Notes under the pieces: generated by a model
Told to the model about the DNA's origin: nothing
The model's input: only the letters and a program-made list of their open reading frames with translations
Database searches by the model: none
Part shown: positions 16,564 through 24,025 of the stretch, piece by piece
How positions within the stretch are numbered: the stretch's first letter is position 1
Layout: each line of letters opens with the position of its first letter
Position numbers and translations under genes: made by a program
Assembly: GCA_022819645.1 (NCBI GenBank)
Contig: JAJEGU010000052.1
Span: 1-44,520 of the forward strand
Source: Pseudomonadales bacterium
GTDB taxonomy: Bacteria > Pseudomonadota > Gammaproteobacteria > Pseudomonadales > Pseudohongiellaceae
Reading direction: 5' to 3'
DNA: 44,520 nucleotides

Positions 16564-17834
16564 TGCTCATCAAGCCAGTACGATGCGGGGGTAGCCAGAA
16601 ATTCAGCCAGGGGAACTCCGCCGTCGCCCACCGTGATTTGCCTGACGTTGGTATTGAATTTCCGCTGGAATGCAAGAAAGCCTGTGTCAGTAGCGCTTCG
16701 CGCGCCGGTCTTTACTTCAAAAGTCACCAGGCGCTGACCTCGCCCGAGAACGAAGTCAACTTCTGAATTCTGCTCTCTCCAGTAATACAGCTTGCCGCCG
16801 GAAGGCAAGGTGTTGAACAAATGCGCTCCGACGGCGCTCTCTGCGATACGCCCCCAGAAAGTACGATCCGCGCACGCCTCGCTGAATGAATAGTCTGACA
16901 AAGCCGACATCAGTGCGGTGTTGAGTACAATCAGCTTTGGGCTTGACGATCTTCGGCGAAGAACACTTCCGGCATATTTCGGCAATCCTGCGATAAGGCC
17001 GGCATTCTCCAGCAGGACGAGATATCGCGCGAGCGTCGTCGTGTTCCCCGCATCATGAAGATTGCCCTGCAACTTGGTGTAGGAAAGTATTCGCCCCGAA
17101 TACTGTGCCGACAACTCAAACAGGGTTTTGAGCAACGCTGGTTTGTCTACTCTCTCCATGGCGAGAATATCGCGCTCGATATTGGGCTTGATTAACGCAT
17201 TGTGAACGTAGTCCCGCCAGCGAGTTACGTCGTTGACGTTGATGTAAGGAGCAGCCCCTGGATACCCCCCAAAGTAGATGTATTGCGCAAGGTCGATATC
17301 AGCCAGTGCGGACATTTCTGGATAGGACCAGTGATTGAGTTGGATGGTTTCGAATCTGCCCGCCAGACTCTCGCTCATTCCAGATTGCATGAGCAATGGA
17401 GCGGACCCGAGCAAAATCACGTGCAGCGGGATGTCGTTGTATCGATCTTCATCCCACAACCCCTTGACGATTTCCGACCAGTTCGGGATTTTCTGGACTT
17501 CGTCGATCGCCAGTATGTAGCCCGATTCCGATTCGGCAAGTTTTCGCCGAGCGTTTGTCCATTCCCGTATCAGCCATTGCTCGTCGCGGTCGGGCGAGAA
17601 TCTTTTGTCGTCTTCGGCTGCCACCAACCCCAACGGGTCGATCAGGCGTCTGTCCGCCATTGAATCCACAGGCCTATCCGCGAACACCATGCGGCTATGG
17701 AATTCGCGTAGCGCTTGAGACACCATGGTCGTCTTGCCGGCCTGGCGTGGCCCGGTAACTATGATCAGCCGCCTCGGCTCTTCCCGTAACCTGCTGACCA
17801 ATATAGCTTTTTGGTCTCTTTCAAACTCAGCCAT
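16560..17834 (-). CDS. AAA_14/DUF4143-type ATPase, first gene of the candidate defence operon
   Basis: A 424-residue protein. Walker A GPRQAGKT (residues 28-35), Walker B YILAIDEVQKI (106-116, D111 E112) and the LLGSAPLLM sensor region (141-149) mark the ATPase. YIYFGGYPGA (186-195) and the C-terminal part are typical of DUF4143. That part includes a nuclease-fold-like motif: NSEVDFVL (D360) followed by TFEVKTG (E373, K375). Members are widespread, often on accessory DNA, and poorly understood. The ATG at 17834 has no Shine-Dalgarno. A 34-bp palindrome ends 10 bases upstream of the start, where an operator or promoter would sit. Its stop overlaps the start of the NACHT gene (ATGA), implying coupled synthesis. 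It may regulate or assist the NACHT protein, or be an independent selfish gene; the sequence cannot decide. Confidence 0.85.
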   Translation of the reverse strand: MAEFERDQKAILVSRLREEPRRLIIVTGPRQAGKTTMVSQALREFHSRMVFADRPVDSMADRRLIDPLGLVAAEDDKRFSPDRDEQWLIREWTNARRKLAESESGYILAIDEVQKIPNWSEIVKGLWDEDRYNDIPLHVILLGSAPLLMQSGMSESLAGRFETIQLNHWSYPEMSALADIDLAQYIYFGGYPGAAPYINVNDVTRWRDYVHNALIKPNIERDILAMERVDKPALLKTLFELSAQYSGRILSYTKLQGNLHDAGNTTTLARYLVLLENAGLIAGLPKYAGSVLRRRSSSPKLIVLNTALMSALSDYSFSEACADRTFWGRIAESAVGAHLFNTLPSGGKLYYWREQNSEVDFVLGRGQRLVTFEVKTGARSATDTGFLAFQRKFNTNVRQITVGDGGVPLAEFLATPASYWLDEQ

Positions 17835-17843
17835 GTGGATTGA

Positions 17844-17877
17844 TTACGCTATTGAGTAAATTTACTCAGTAGCGTAA
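17844..17877. repeat. GAGTAAATTTACTC palindrome, copy 1
   Basis: 34-bp palindrome with 17-base arms and one mismatch (arm TTACGCTACTGAGTAAA). It ends 10 bases before the start codon of the DUF4143 gene, so it probably overlaps the promoter or the 5' end of the mRNA. Confidence 0.85.
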
Positions 17878-17905
17878 CAGGGATGGATTTGCCACGCAAT
17901 CGTAT

Positions 17906-17947
17906 CTCGTTACGCTACTGAGTAAATTTACTCAATAGCGTAACGAG
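17906..17947. repeat. GAGTAAATTTACTC palindrome, copy 2
   Basis: 42-bp palindrome with 21-base arms (CTCGTTACGCTACTGAGTAAA) and one mismatch. It supplies the last codons and the TAA stop (17928-17930) of the arsenate reductase gene. Confidence 0.85.
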
Positions 17948-18350
17948 ATGCATCGGCCAGCAGTTTTTCCACGCCGTTCCTGATTTGGAGGCAGACGCGG
18001 TCGAAGCCGGCGCGGACTTCCTCTTCGGGGCCGGTGAAGTCGGCGGGGTCGTCAAAGGGGAGGTGGAGCTTGCGTTTGCCGGGCGGGATGATGGGGCAGT
18101 TGGCGTCGGCGTGGGAGCAGACAGTAACGATGAGGTCGGCCCGTTCGATCATTTCGTCATTGAGCACGTCGGAAGTCTGTTTGCCGATATCGACGCCCTG
18201 CCGGGCCATGGCCGCCACGGCATGGGGGTTGAGACCATGGGCTTCGAGGCCGGAGGACTCGACTCCCGCCTCCGGCGCCAGCTTTCTGGCCCAGCCTTCC
18301 GCCATCTGGGAGCGGCAGGAGTTTCCGGTGCAGACGAAAAGAATGTTCAT
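17928..18350 (-). CDS. arsC: Thioredoxin-coupled arsenate reductase (low-molecular-weight phosphatase fold)
   Basis: A 140-residue enzyme that reduces arsenate to arsenite in the cytoplasm. The ATG at 18350 gives the standard N-terminus MNILFVC; a longer frame from 18368 lacks support. The phosphatase loop is CTGNSCRS (nucleophile C7). VCSHADANCP supplies the two further redox cysteines of the pI258-type enzyme, and FDDPADFTG is the conserved substrate-end motif. No arsenite pump or ArsR gene is nearby, so it acts alone or with distant genes. The last residues (RYAIE) and the stop codon are encoded by one of the GAGTAAATTTACTC palindromes, so the native C-terminus may have been replaced by that insertion. 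Confidence 0.9.
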   Translation of the reverse strand: MNILFVCTGNSCRSQMAEGWARKLAPEAGVESSGLEAHGLNPHAVAAMARQGVDIGKQTSDVLNDEMIERADLIVTVCSHADANCPIIPPGKRKLHLPFDDPADFTGPEEEVRAGFDRVCLQIRNGVEKLLADASRYAIE

Positions 18351-18487
18351 TGGGAAACAGGCCTCCAATGGGATTCAAGCGAATTTCTCAATGCGGCGCC
18401 GAAGGGACGCGAAAGCCGGGTGCCGGGTCGGCATTATAAGTGATCGATGACTGATTCCTCGTCCAAGTCACACCGGGCACCATGGCG

Positions 18488-18551
18488 AAGTGGGTGTCCC
18501 ATTACGCTGATACCGTTACGCTGCCCCCAAAGTGGGTGTCCCGTTATGCTG
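18488..18551. repeat. Direct repeat AAGTGGGTGTCCC[A/G]TTA[C/T]GCTG, two copies
   Basis: Copies at 18488-18509 and 18530-18551 match at 20 of 22 bases with a 42-base period. A partial third, CCGTTACGCTG, lies between them. The second copy runs into the palindrome at 18541-18580, and the GTTACGCT part is shared with the palindrome arms, so these belong to one repeat family. Confidence 0.75.
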
Positions 18552-18580
18552 CTGAGTAAATTTACTCAGCAGCATAACGG
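18541..18580. repeat. GAGTAAATTTACTC palindrome, copy 3 (perfect)
   Basis: A 40-bp perfect palindrome with 20-base arms (CCGTTATGCTGCTGAGTAAA). Its arm matches copies 1 and 2 with a few transitions. It lies in the 18351-18703 gap, which otherwise holds only the direct repeats and a possible TACAAT -10 element (18623-18628) for the next gene. Confidence 0.85.
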
Positions 18581-18703
18581 CCTGTGAACCGGTGGCCTCT
18601 GCGGTGGTGTCGGGAACTGCGTTACAATGTTCCTCCTCAAAGGCGGGCCAGGCGTCGAGATCGCCCCGCCGCGCTTCACCAATCACCAATCAGGAATAGC
18701 CAG

Positions 18704-19264
18704 ATGCCATTGCCCGAACCAGTGGCGAGAACGCCCGCCCACACTCGCAGCATTACTTATCAGGGATTTCAGAGGGATGACGGTCTCTGGGATATTGAAG
18801 CCCACATGACGGACGTGAAGTCTTACAGCTTCCAGAACCACTTTCGCGGCACCATCGAGGCCGGCGAGGCCTTGCACGAGATGTTGCTGCGGGTCACCAT
18901 CGATGACGATTTCGTGATCCAGGACGTGATCGCGGTGACCGACAACAGCCCATTCGAGAATTGCCCTGAAATCGTTGATGCCTACAAGTCACTGGCGGGA
19001 ATCAGGATGGGGCCTGGCTGGCGGCGGAACATTCGCCAGAAAGTCGGCGGCGTCAATGGCTGTACGCACCTGACCGAATTGATGTTCCCCATGGCCACCG
19101 TGGCGATGCAGACCCTGTGGGCATTCAAGAATCACCGGCGGCGCAAGACCGACCAGGACCACACCCGGGAACGCACCCGCCCCGGGATCATCGACACCTG
19201 CCACGCTTGGGCGTCCACTTCCCCCGTAGTGAAACGCAATGCGCCGGAGTTTTATACCGGGTGA
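18704..19264 (+). CDS. DUF2889 family protein
   Basis: A 186-residue protein of a conserved family of unknown function found in proteobacteria. The start at 18704 (MPLPEPVARTPAHTRSI) has AGGAA about 8 bases upstream and matches the usual N-terminus; a frame from 18584 is longer but not credible. Recognisable segments are GFQRDDGLWDIEAHMTDVKS (residues 23-42), ITDNSPF-like VTDNSPFENCP, and GPGWRRNIRQKVGGVNGCTH followed by LTEL. The last contains conserved Cys and His residues that could bind a metal or ligand. No signal peptide or membrane segment is seen. It is convergent with the thiolase gene, 9 bases apart. Function is unknown. Confidence 0.85.
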   Translation: MPLPEPVARTPAHTRSITYQGFQRDDGLWDIEAHMTDVKSYSFQNHFRGTIEAGEALHEMLLRVTIDDDFVIQDVIAVTDNSPFENCPEIVDAYKSLAGIRMGPGWRRNIRQKVGGVNGCTHLTELMFPMATVAMQTLWAFKNHRRRKTDQDHTRERTRPGIIDTCHAWASTSPVVKRNAPEFYTG

Positions 19265-19273
19265 GGGCCTCCC

Positions 19274-20458
19274 TCAATACACCTCAAACAGCCCAGCAGC
19301 CCCCATGCCGCCGCCTACGCACATGGTGCAGACCACGTATCTGGCGCCGCGGCGTTTGCCTTCGATGAGGGCGTGGCCCACCATGCGGGCGCCGCTCATG
19401 CCGTAGGGGTGGCCGATGGAGATGGCGCCGCCGTTGACGTTGAGTTTTTCGTTGGGAATGCCGAGGTGGTCGCGGCAGTAGACGACTTGTACGGCGAAGG
19501 CTTCATTGAGTTCCCAGAGGTCGATGTCGTCCATGGTCAGGCGGCAGCGTTCGAGCAGCTTGGGCACGGCGTGGATCGGGCCAATGCCCATTTCTTCCGG
19601 GTCAAGGCCCGCGGCGGCCATGCCGCGATAGGCGCCGAGCGGGGTGAGTCCCTTGCGCTCCGCCACTTTCGCGTCCATCAGCACCGAGGCCGAGGCGCCG
19701 TCGGAAAGCTGGCTGGCATTGCCGGCGGTGATGACTCCGCCTTCGAACACCGTGCGCAGGTCCGCGAGCCCTTCCGCAGTGGTGGTGGGACGATTGCCTT
19801 CGTCCTTGTCCAGGGTGACTTCGTGCTTACTCTGTTTGCCGCTGGCCTTGTCAGTGAAGATCATGGTGGTTGGCAACGGCGCGATTTCATCGTCAAATCT
19901 GCCAGCCTGCTGGGCGGCGGCGGTGCGCTGCTGGCTTTGCAGGGCGAATTCGTCCTGCTGCTCGCGGCTGACGCCGTAGCGTTTCGAAACGACTTCGGCG
20001 GTTTCCAGCATGGACATGTATGCATGTTCCGAACGGGAGAGAACTTGCGGATCCTGGGCCCGGTAGCCGTTGCGATGTTCGTTCTGCACGAGGCTGATCG
20101 ATTCGACTCCGCCGCCCACCACGATGGGCATGCCGTCGTTCACTATCTGCTTGGCGGCGGTAGCGATCGCCATCATGCCGGAAGCGCATTGGCGGTCGAT
20201 GCTCATGCCGGCGACGGAGGAAGGCAGGCCGGCGGCCACTCCCGCCGTGCGGCCGATGTTCTGCCCGGTCGATCCCTGCTGCATGGCGCAGCCAATGATC
20301 ACATCGTCCACCTCGCCGGGTTCTATGCCCGCCCGGGCCACGGCCTGAGCGATAGCGTGGCCCGCCATGGAAGGTGCGTCGGTGTCATTGAATGCGCCCC
20401 GGTAGGCCTTGCCGATGGGGGTTCTTGCGGTGGATACGATCACTGCCTCGGTGGTCAT
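19274..20458 (-). CDS. Acetyl-CoA acyltransferase (thiolase)
   Basis: A 394-residue type I/II thiolase that cleaves 3-ketoacyl-CoA, or condenses acetyl-CoA, in fatty-acid or polyester metabolism. The acyl-accepting Cys is C91 in DRQCASGM. The C-terminal [14 protein letters not shown] gives H350, and [10 protein letters not shown] gives C380. Length is normal. No hydratase/dehydrogenase partner (fadB) lies next to it, so the exact pathway is open. It is downstream of the selenoprotein gene on the same strand, 93 bases apart, and could share its transcript. Confidence 0.93.
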   Translation of the reverse strand: MTTEAVIVSTARTPIGKAYRGAFNDTDAPSMAGHAIAQAVARAGIEPGEVDDVIIGCAMQQGSTGQNIGRTAGVAAGLPSSVAGMSIDRQCASGMMAIATAAKQIVNDGMPIVVGGGVESISLVQNEHRNGYRAQDPQVLSRSEHAYMSMLETAEVVSKRYGVSREQQDEFALQSQQRTAAAQQAGRFDDEIAPLPTTMIFTDKASGKQSKHEVTLDKDEGNRPTTTAEGLADLRTVFEGGVITAGNASQLSDGASASVLMDAKVAERKGLTPLGAYRGMAAAGLDPEEMGIGPIHAVPKLLERCRLTMDDIDLWELNEAFAVQVVYCRDHLGIPNEKLNVNGGAISIGHPYGMSGARMVGHALIEGKRRGARYVVCTMCVGGGMGAAGLFEVY

Positions 20459-20551
20459 GCCTTGCTCCGTCTGGATTCGGGATGGATTGGCTTGCAGGCC
20501 CTCAAGTGCGGGAGCCTGCCCTTGTTTGTACCTGCCTCTGACTGGCTCCGC

Positions 20552-21073
20552 TCAGGATTCGGTAATCAGCGCCCTGATGCCGTCGATTGCCCGCCGGGCG
20601 AGTTCGGCCATTTCGGCATCGGTGCGGTCCTGAATCGGATGCGGCACGAACACGCTCTTTGGCGCGATGCCCAGCGAGTTGCCCTGGGCCGCGGCCGCGT
20701 CCTGAAACTCGCAGGATGCGACGAACCCGGCGGGCACGCCCCGGCTTTCGAGATCGTTCATGTCATGCAAACTGCACGACGTGCACGAGCCTCAGTCGGC
20801 TAATGCTTCAACCACCGCGTCGCAGTCCGCGCTGATCTGCTGCAGCAGCGGTCTCGGTGCGACCCGGGTGAAGGTGGGCTTGCTATAGCGTTTGACCGTC
20901 GCCCCTTCTTCGGCAAGCAGGAATTCTACTTCATCGAGAAATTCCCTGCCCCGGGGCTTGGAAATATCGAGCAGGCCCACGGTGGCCCCGGCAAGGCTTG
21001 CAAGCCGCGGCGTCAACTGGCGCTCGACCGGCTGCAATTCAGCCGTGGGATCAAGCAAGGTGGTGCTGGTCAT
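20552..21073 (-). CDS. UGSC-family selenoprotein with in-frame UGA (Sec94)
   Basis: Read through one in-frame TGA (20792-20794), this is a 173-residue protein. The start at 21073 (MTSTTLLDP) has AGGAGA 7 bases upstream. The TGA sits in ALAD-U-GSCTSCS-LHD, the defining motif of the UGSC (seleno)protein family; both sides match the family (VGLLDISKPRGREFLDEVE before, SVFVPHPIQ after). Sec94 is followed by C97 and C100, a likely redox site. A hairpin with a GUU loop begins 11 bases after the UGA and fits a bacterial SECIS. Treated naively it would appear as two short genes. The upstream neighbour (21291-22751) has a thioredoxin-like N-terminus and probably works with it. The reaction catalysed is not known to me. 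Sec insertion genes are not in the window. Confidence 0.88.
20762..20780 (-). promoter_or_regulatory. Candidate bacterial SECIS hairpin
   Basis: On the mRNA strand GTCGTGCA pairs with TGCATGAC (8 pairs, one G-U) around a GTT loop. The stem begins 11 bases and the loop 19 bases after the UGA. Bacterial SECIS elements lie just 3' of the UGA and carry a GU in a small apical loop, which this matches. Confidence 0.6.
20792..20794 (-). other. UGA codon read as selenocysteine
   Basis: In-frame TGA within D-TGA-GSCTSC. Both flanks are conserved coding sequence of a single protein family, which argues for recoding rather than a stop. Confidence 0.85.
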
Positions 21074-21135
21074 GATGATTTCTCCTGAATGCTTTTCCGG
21101 TAAGTCAAAGGTGGGGGCTGCTTGCGCCATGTCGT

Positions 21136-21218
21136 GTCATTCGCGCGCAGTCGCAGAATCTTGTTGGGTGGCCCCTTCCTGAGATTCTGCGACTCCGCTT
21201 CGCTTCGCGCAGAATGAC
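21136..21218. repeat. GTCATTCTGCGCG palindromic repeat, copy 2
   Basis: 83 bases with the same outer ends (GTCATTCGCGCG and GCGCAGAATGAC) and inner arms (GTCGCAGAATCTTG, GAGATTCTGCGAC) as the repeat at 5172-5255. Degenerate extra pieces (GGCTTCGCTTCGCGCAGAAT, 21227-21246) continue to about 21260. It separates the selenoprotein gene from the upstream partner gene. Confidence 0.7.
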
Positions 21219-21290
21219 GGGTCGGGGGCTTCGCTTCGCGCAGAATGACGAGTGGGAGGCTTCGCTCCTCTGACGGGTTGCGGGCTTCGC

Positions 21291-22751
21291 TCATGCGGAT
21301 TCTTCTTCCAGTTTACGGGAAACCAGCTGGCTTCCCCGCTCGCCGGCGGCGACCCAGCCGCCGATTATGGCCGAAAACATGCCCGCCCTGCCGCCGAGGC
21401 TGACGATATGCAAGCCGTCCCGCCGGTACTTGTCAAGGTTTCTGTCGGCCAGACGCGCGGGCATGCCTTCGGCAACGCCGCCAGCGCCGCGCACGAGATT
21501 CTGCCCGGGAACCCGCAGCAGTCGATACAGTTCCTCGCGCAGGGTTCCCTTGGTCCAACCCGCTTCGCGCAGCACCCGGTGGTGCTCCGGGCTGACCACG
21601 AGAATCGCGTCGCAAAGACCGAACAGCTTGTAATGCGCCACGGTGCGCAGGCTTGCGGCGAAGCTTCCCGCCAGGGATTCGGGCGTTCGCGACTGCTGAT
21701 CGACGATGGCCTGCAAGCCTTCGCCGGCAAACAGGCTCACCACCGAATCCTCCCTGGCAAAACCCCGGTCCATGGCCAGGCTTGGCCAGTCCGGGTCCGA
21801 CTCGTCTTCGGCGAAGCAGTAGGTGTATTTGCCAGGATTGCCCATGGCGGCGCGGTCAATGCCGCCGGGAAGGCCGCCGCCCACATTGCGGATGATGAGT
21901 TGCAGCGCCCGGCCGATGGTGGCGTTGGCGCGATTGCCCTGGCCGAGCGCATTGATGCCGGAGTTCATTCCCACATGCTGCGCCGCCGGGCCATTGACGA
22001 TTACCACGGGAGAGGAGAAATACGTGGTGCAAAGCAGCCCGTGCATGCAGAAGCGATCCTCCAGCGCCGCTTCCACGGCGGTGATGACCAGGGGAAAATA
22101 CTCCGGCTTGCAGCCTGCCATGATGGCATTGATGGCGAGCTTTTCGATGCTGCAGGGGACCCGGTCCGGGGGAATCGAGCCGATGATTTCATCCGCTTCG
22201 CGCCCGGCGCCCGCTAGCATCCGCAGAACGCGCTCGGGCGTTGGAGGCACCACGGGCAGCCCGTCGGTCCAGCCGCGCTCAAAGCAGCTTTCCATGTCGT
22301 CTTCGGCGCTGGCGAGCGCAATCCGGCGGGCGCCAAATTCCGTATGGCGCGCGGCAAGCCGCTCGGGCATTCCCGGCGCCAGGGTGAGCGAACCGCAGCC
22401 GGGCCGATGCGACGGCAGGGATTCGCCAAGCCCCCCGATTCCGGTAAACTCGCGCCATTCGGCCCGGTCCCAGCCCATGATGCGTTCGTCAAATTGGCTT
22501 CCATCGCCCTCGCTGCCGCGCAGTAAGGTGGGCACGATTTCAATTTCCTGCCGCCAGGAAAATTCGAGCTCGCGATCGTCAATGGTGTCGCAAATATCAG
22601 GAAAAGCCGGATCGTCCTGTACATATACATGAAGCCCACCAAACGCACCTACAAGCTCGGGAATCAGCGGTGCGATCAACTCGCAAGTGGGGCAGTCCTT
22701 CTTGACTACCAGTGCGTATCTTGCGTTCAAAGCCGGCTCGATTGCTGTCAT
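21291..22751 (-). CDS. Conserved protein with thioredoxin-like N-terminus, partner of the UGSC selenoprotein
   Basis: A 486-residue cytoplasmic protein (no signal peptide). Residues 10-100 look like a thioredoxin/glutaredoxin fold with a C20-P-T-C23 redox pair after a beta strand (RYALVVKKDCPTC). From about residue 150 comes a second domain that I know only as a conserved uncharacterised family. Its motifs are ESCFERGWTDGLPVVPPTPE, EKLAINAIMAGCKPEYFPLV, VIVNGPAAQHVGMNSG and GNRANATIGRALQLI, with several Cys residues in between. The gene precedes the selenoprotein gene on the same strand. A thiol-based exchange between CPTC and Sec94 is a reasonable inference but unproven. The stop lies 218 bases before the selenoprotein start, with a palindromic repeat in between. 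Confidence 0.8.
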   Translation of the reverse strand: MTAIEPALNARYALVVKKDCPTCELIAPLIPELVGAFGGLHVYVQDDPAFPDICDTIDDRELEFSWRQEIEIVPTLLRGSEGDGSQFDERIMGWDRAEWREFTGIGGLGESLPSHRPGCGSLTLAPGMPERLAARHTEFGARRIALASAEDDMESCFERGWTDGLPVVPPTPERVLRMLAGAGREADEIIGSIPPDRVPCSIEKLAINAIMAGCKPEYFPLVITAVEAALEDRFCMHGLLCTTYFSSPVVIVNGPAAQHVGMNSGINALGQGNRANATIGRALQLIIRNVGGGLPGGIDRAAMGNPGKYTYCFAEDESDPDWPSLAMDRGFAREDSVVSLFAGEGLQAIVDQQSRTPESLAGSFAASLRTVAHYKLFGLCDAILVVSPEHHRVLREAGWTKGTLREELYRLLRVPGQNLVRGAGGVAEGMPARLADRNLDKYRRDGLHIVSLGGRAGMFSAIIGGWVAAGERGSQLVSRKLEEESA

Positions 22752-22769
22752 GGGTTGGTGGCGTGGCTC

Positions 22770-22979
22770 CTAGTATATAAACCCCAAGGTGCAAATGCCC
22801 ACCAGGATGTTGATTATCATGAATACGGAGGAGGTGCGGGAGACGACTTTCCATAGCTGGGGACCCTTGTAGGCGGCGCGGATGGCGACGATGAGGAGGG
22901 CGGTGTAGCCGAGTTGGGCGAGCATTTCGATGAAGTAGATGAGCCACTGGTTACGGTCCACGGCGCGGCTGCCGAACAC
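22770..22979 (-). CDS. Small membrane protein, start uncertain
   Basis: The minimal product from GTG 22979 is 69 residues with two hydrophobic segments (LIYFIEMLAQLGYTALLIVA and VFMIINILVGICTLGFIY). The same frame stays open upstream into the next gene and encodes another membrane-like stretch (ITYWALYFLGAGLFFVF, 22977-23027) without ATG, GTG or TTG. A CTG at 23028-23030 has GGGGAG six bases before it and would give an 87-residue protein with three helices; I consider that plausible. The TAG stop is the start of a TAGGAGCC sequence. The family is not recognised. It lies between the SPFH gene and the thioredoxin-like gene on the same strand. Confidence 0.55.
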   Translation of the reverse strand: MFGSRAVDRNQWLIYFIEMLAQLGYTALLIVAIRAAYKGPQLWKVVSRTSSVFMIINILVGICTLGFIY

Positions 22980-23107
22980 GAAGAATAGTCCCGCGCCGAG
23001 GAAATACAGGGCCCAGTAGGTGATCGCCAGGCCATACTCCCCGGCGAGCAGCCGGGAAGCGAAAGACCTTTCTGCCGCTCCCGCCCCGGTCAGGGTCCGG
23101 CTCCCGC

Positions 23108-24013
23108 TCAGGGCGCCGCCGGCGGTTTGGTATTGCCCATCAGGCCGCGCAGGGCATTGGGCACGTCCGCCGGGAAGACGAGGAACTTGGAATTCTCCGA
23201 GGAGGAAAGCTGCTGCAGCGAATTGATATAGCGCTCGCCGAGGAGGTAGACCACGGGCATTTCCTTGTCGCCGATGGCTTCGGTGACCAGGCTGATCGCC
23301 CGCTTGCTCGCTTCGGCGAGAATGACCTGGGCTTCGGCTTCGCGCCTGGAGGCTTCGAGTTCGCCTTCGGCGTTGAGAATCGCCGCCTGTTTTTCACCGT
23401 CGGCATTGAGGATGGCGGCCTGCTTGTCGCCGTCGGCCCGGGTGACCGTGGCCCGCCTGGCCCGCTCCGCCGCGGCTTGTTCTTCCATGGCCGCCTGCAT
23501 GGTGGGGGAGGGATTGATGTCCTGGATTTCGACGGTTTTCAGGGTGATGCCCCAGTCGGCGATGTCATCGGAGATGGCCGCCTTGAGCTTGGCCTTGATA
23601 TGGTCCCGGGAAGACAGCGCGTCATCGAGCGACATTTCGCCCACGATCGAACGCAGCGAGGTCTGCACCAGGGTCTGGATGGCGATCTCGTAGTTTTCCA
23701 CGCCGTACACCGCCTTTTCCGGATTGACGATGTTGATGTAGGCCACGGCATTGGTGATCAGCACCGCGTTGTCCTTGGTGATGACTTCCTGGGAGGGAAT
23801 ATCGAGGACGATATCCTTGGTGGTGACGCGGTAGGCCACCGCGTCGATATAGGGAATGATGAAATTCAGCCCCGGCGTGAGGGAAACATGGTACTTGCCA
23901 AGCCGCTGGATGACCCATTTGTATCCCTGTGGAACCTGCCGCACACCCTGTCCCAGGGTGACGAGCAGAAACAACAAGACGGCGATGGACAGTATCAGTC
24001 CTGGTGTGATCAC
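23108..24013 (-). CDS. SPFH/stomatin-like membrane protease regulator (QmcA/paraslipin type)
   Basis: A 301-residue protein with one N-terminal membrane helix (residues 5-22), then an SPFH domain (about 22-180; GYKWVIQRLGKYHVSLTPGL, VEIQDINPSP). A coiled-coil stretch follows, with repeated DGDKQAAILNADGEKQAA (about 198-240). The C-terminal conserved region is ALRGLMG. Such proteins form large ring oligomers or microdomains in the inner membrane and modulate membrane proteases. It pairs with the NfeD gene immediately upstream (12 bases), the classic operon partner, which supports the assignment. The gene order NfeD-SPFH matches E. coli ybbK/ybbJ-like loci. Confidence 0.92.
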   Translation of the reverse strand: MITPGLILSIAVLLFLLVTLGQGVRQVPQGYKWVIQRLGKYHVSLTPGLNFIIPYIDAVAYRVTTKDIVLDIPSQEVITKDNAVLITNAVAYINIVNPEKAVYGVENYEIAIQTLVQTSLRSIVGEMSLDDALSSRDHIKAKLKAAISDDIADWGITLKTVEIQDINPSPTMQAAMEEQAAAERARRATVTRADGDKQAAILNADGEKQAAILNAEGELEASRREAEAQVILAEASKRAISLVTEAIGDKEMPVVYLLGERYINSLQQLSSSENSKFLVFPADVPNALRGLMGNTKPPAAP

Positions 24014-24025
24014 GATGCTATCTCC

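Noticed and set aside
17844..17947. Rho-independent terminators
   Set aside because: Palindromes have an AT-rich centre, no hairpin loop and no T-run.
20552..21130. Two separate small genes or a nonsense-mutated pseudogene
   Set aside because: The TGA lies exactly at the family's Sec position and is followed by a SECIS-like hairpin; both halves are conserved.
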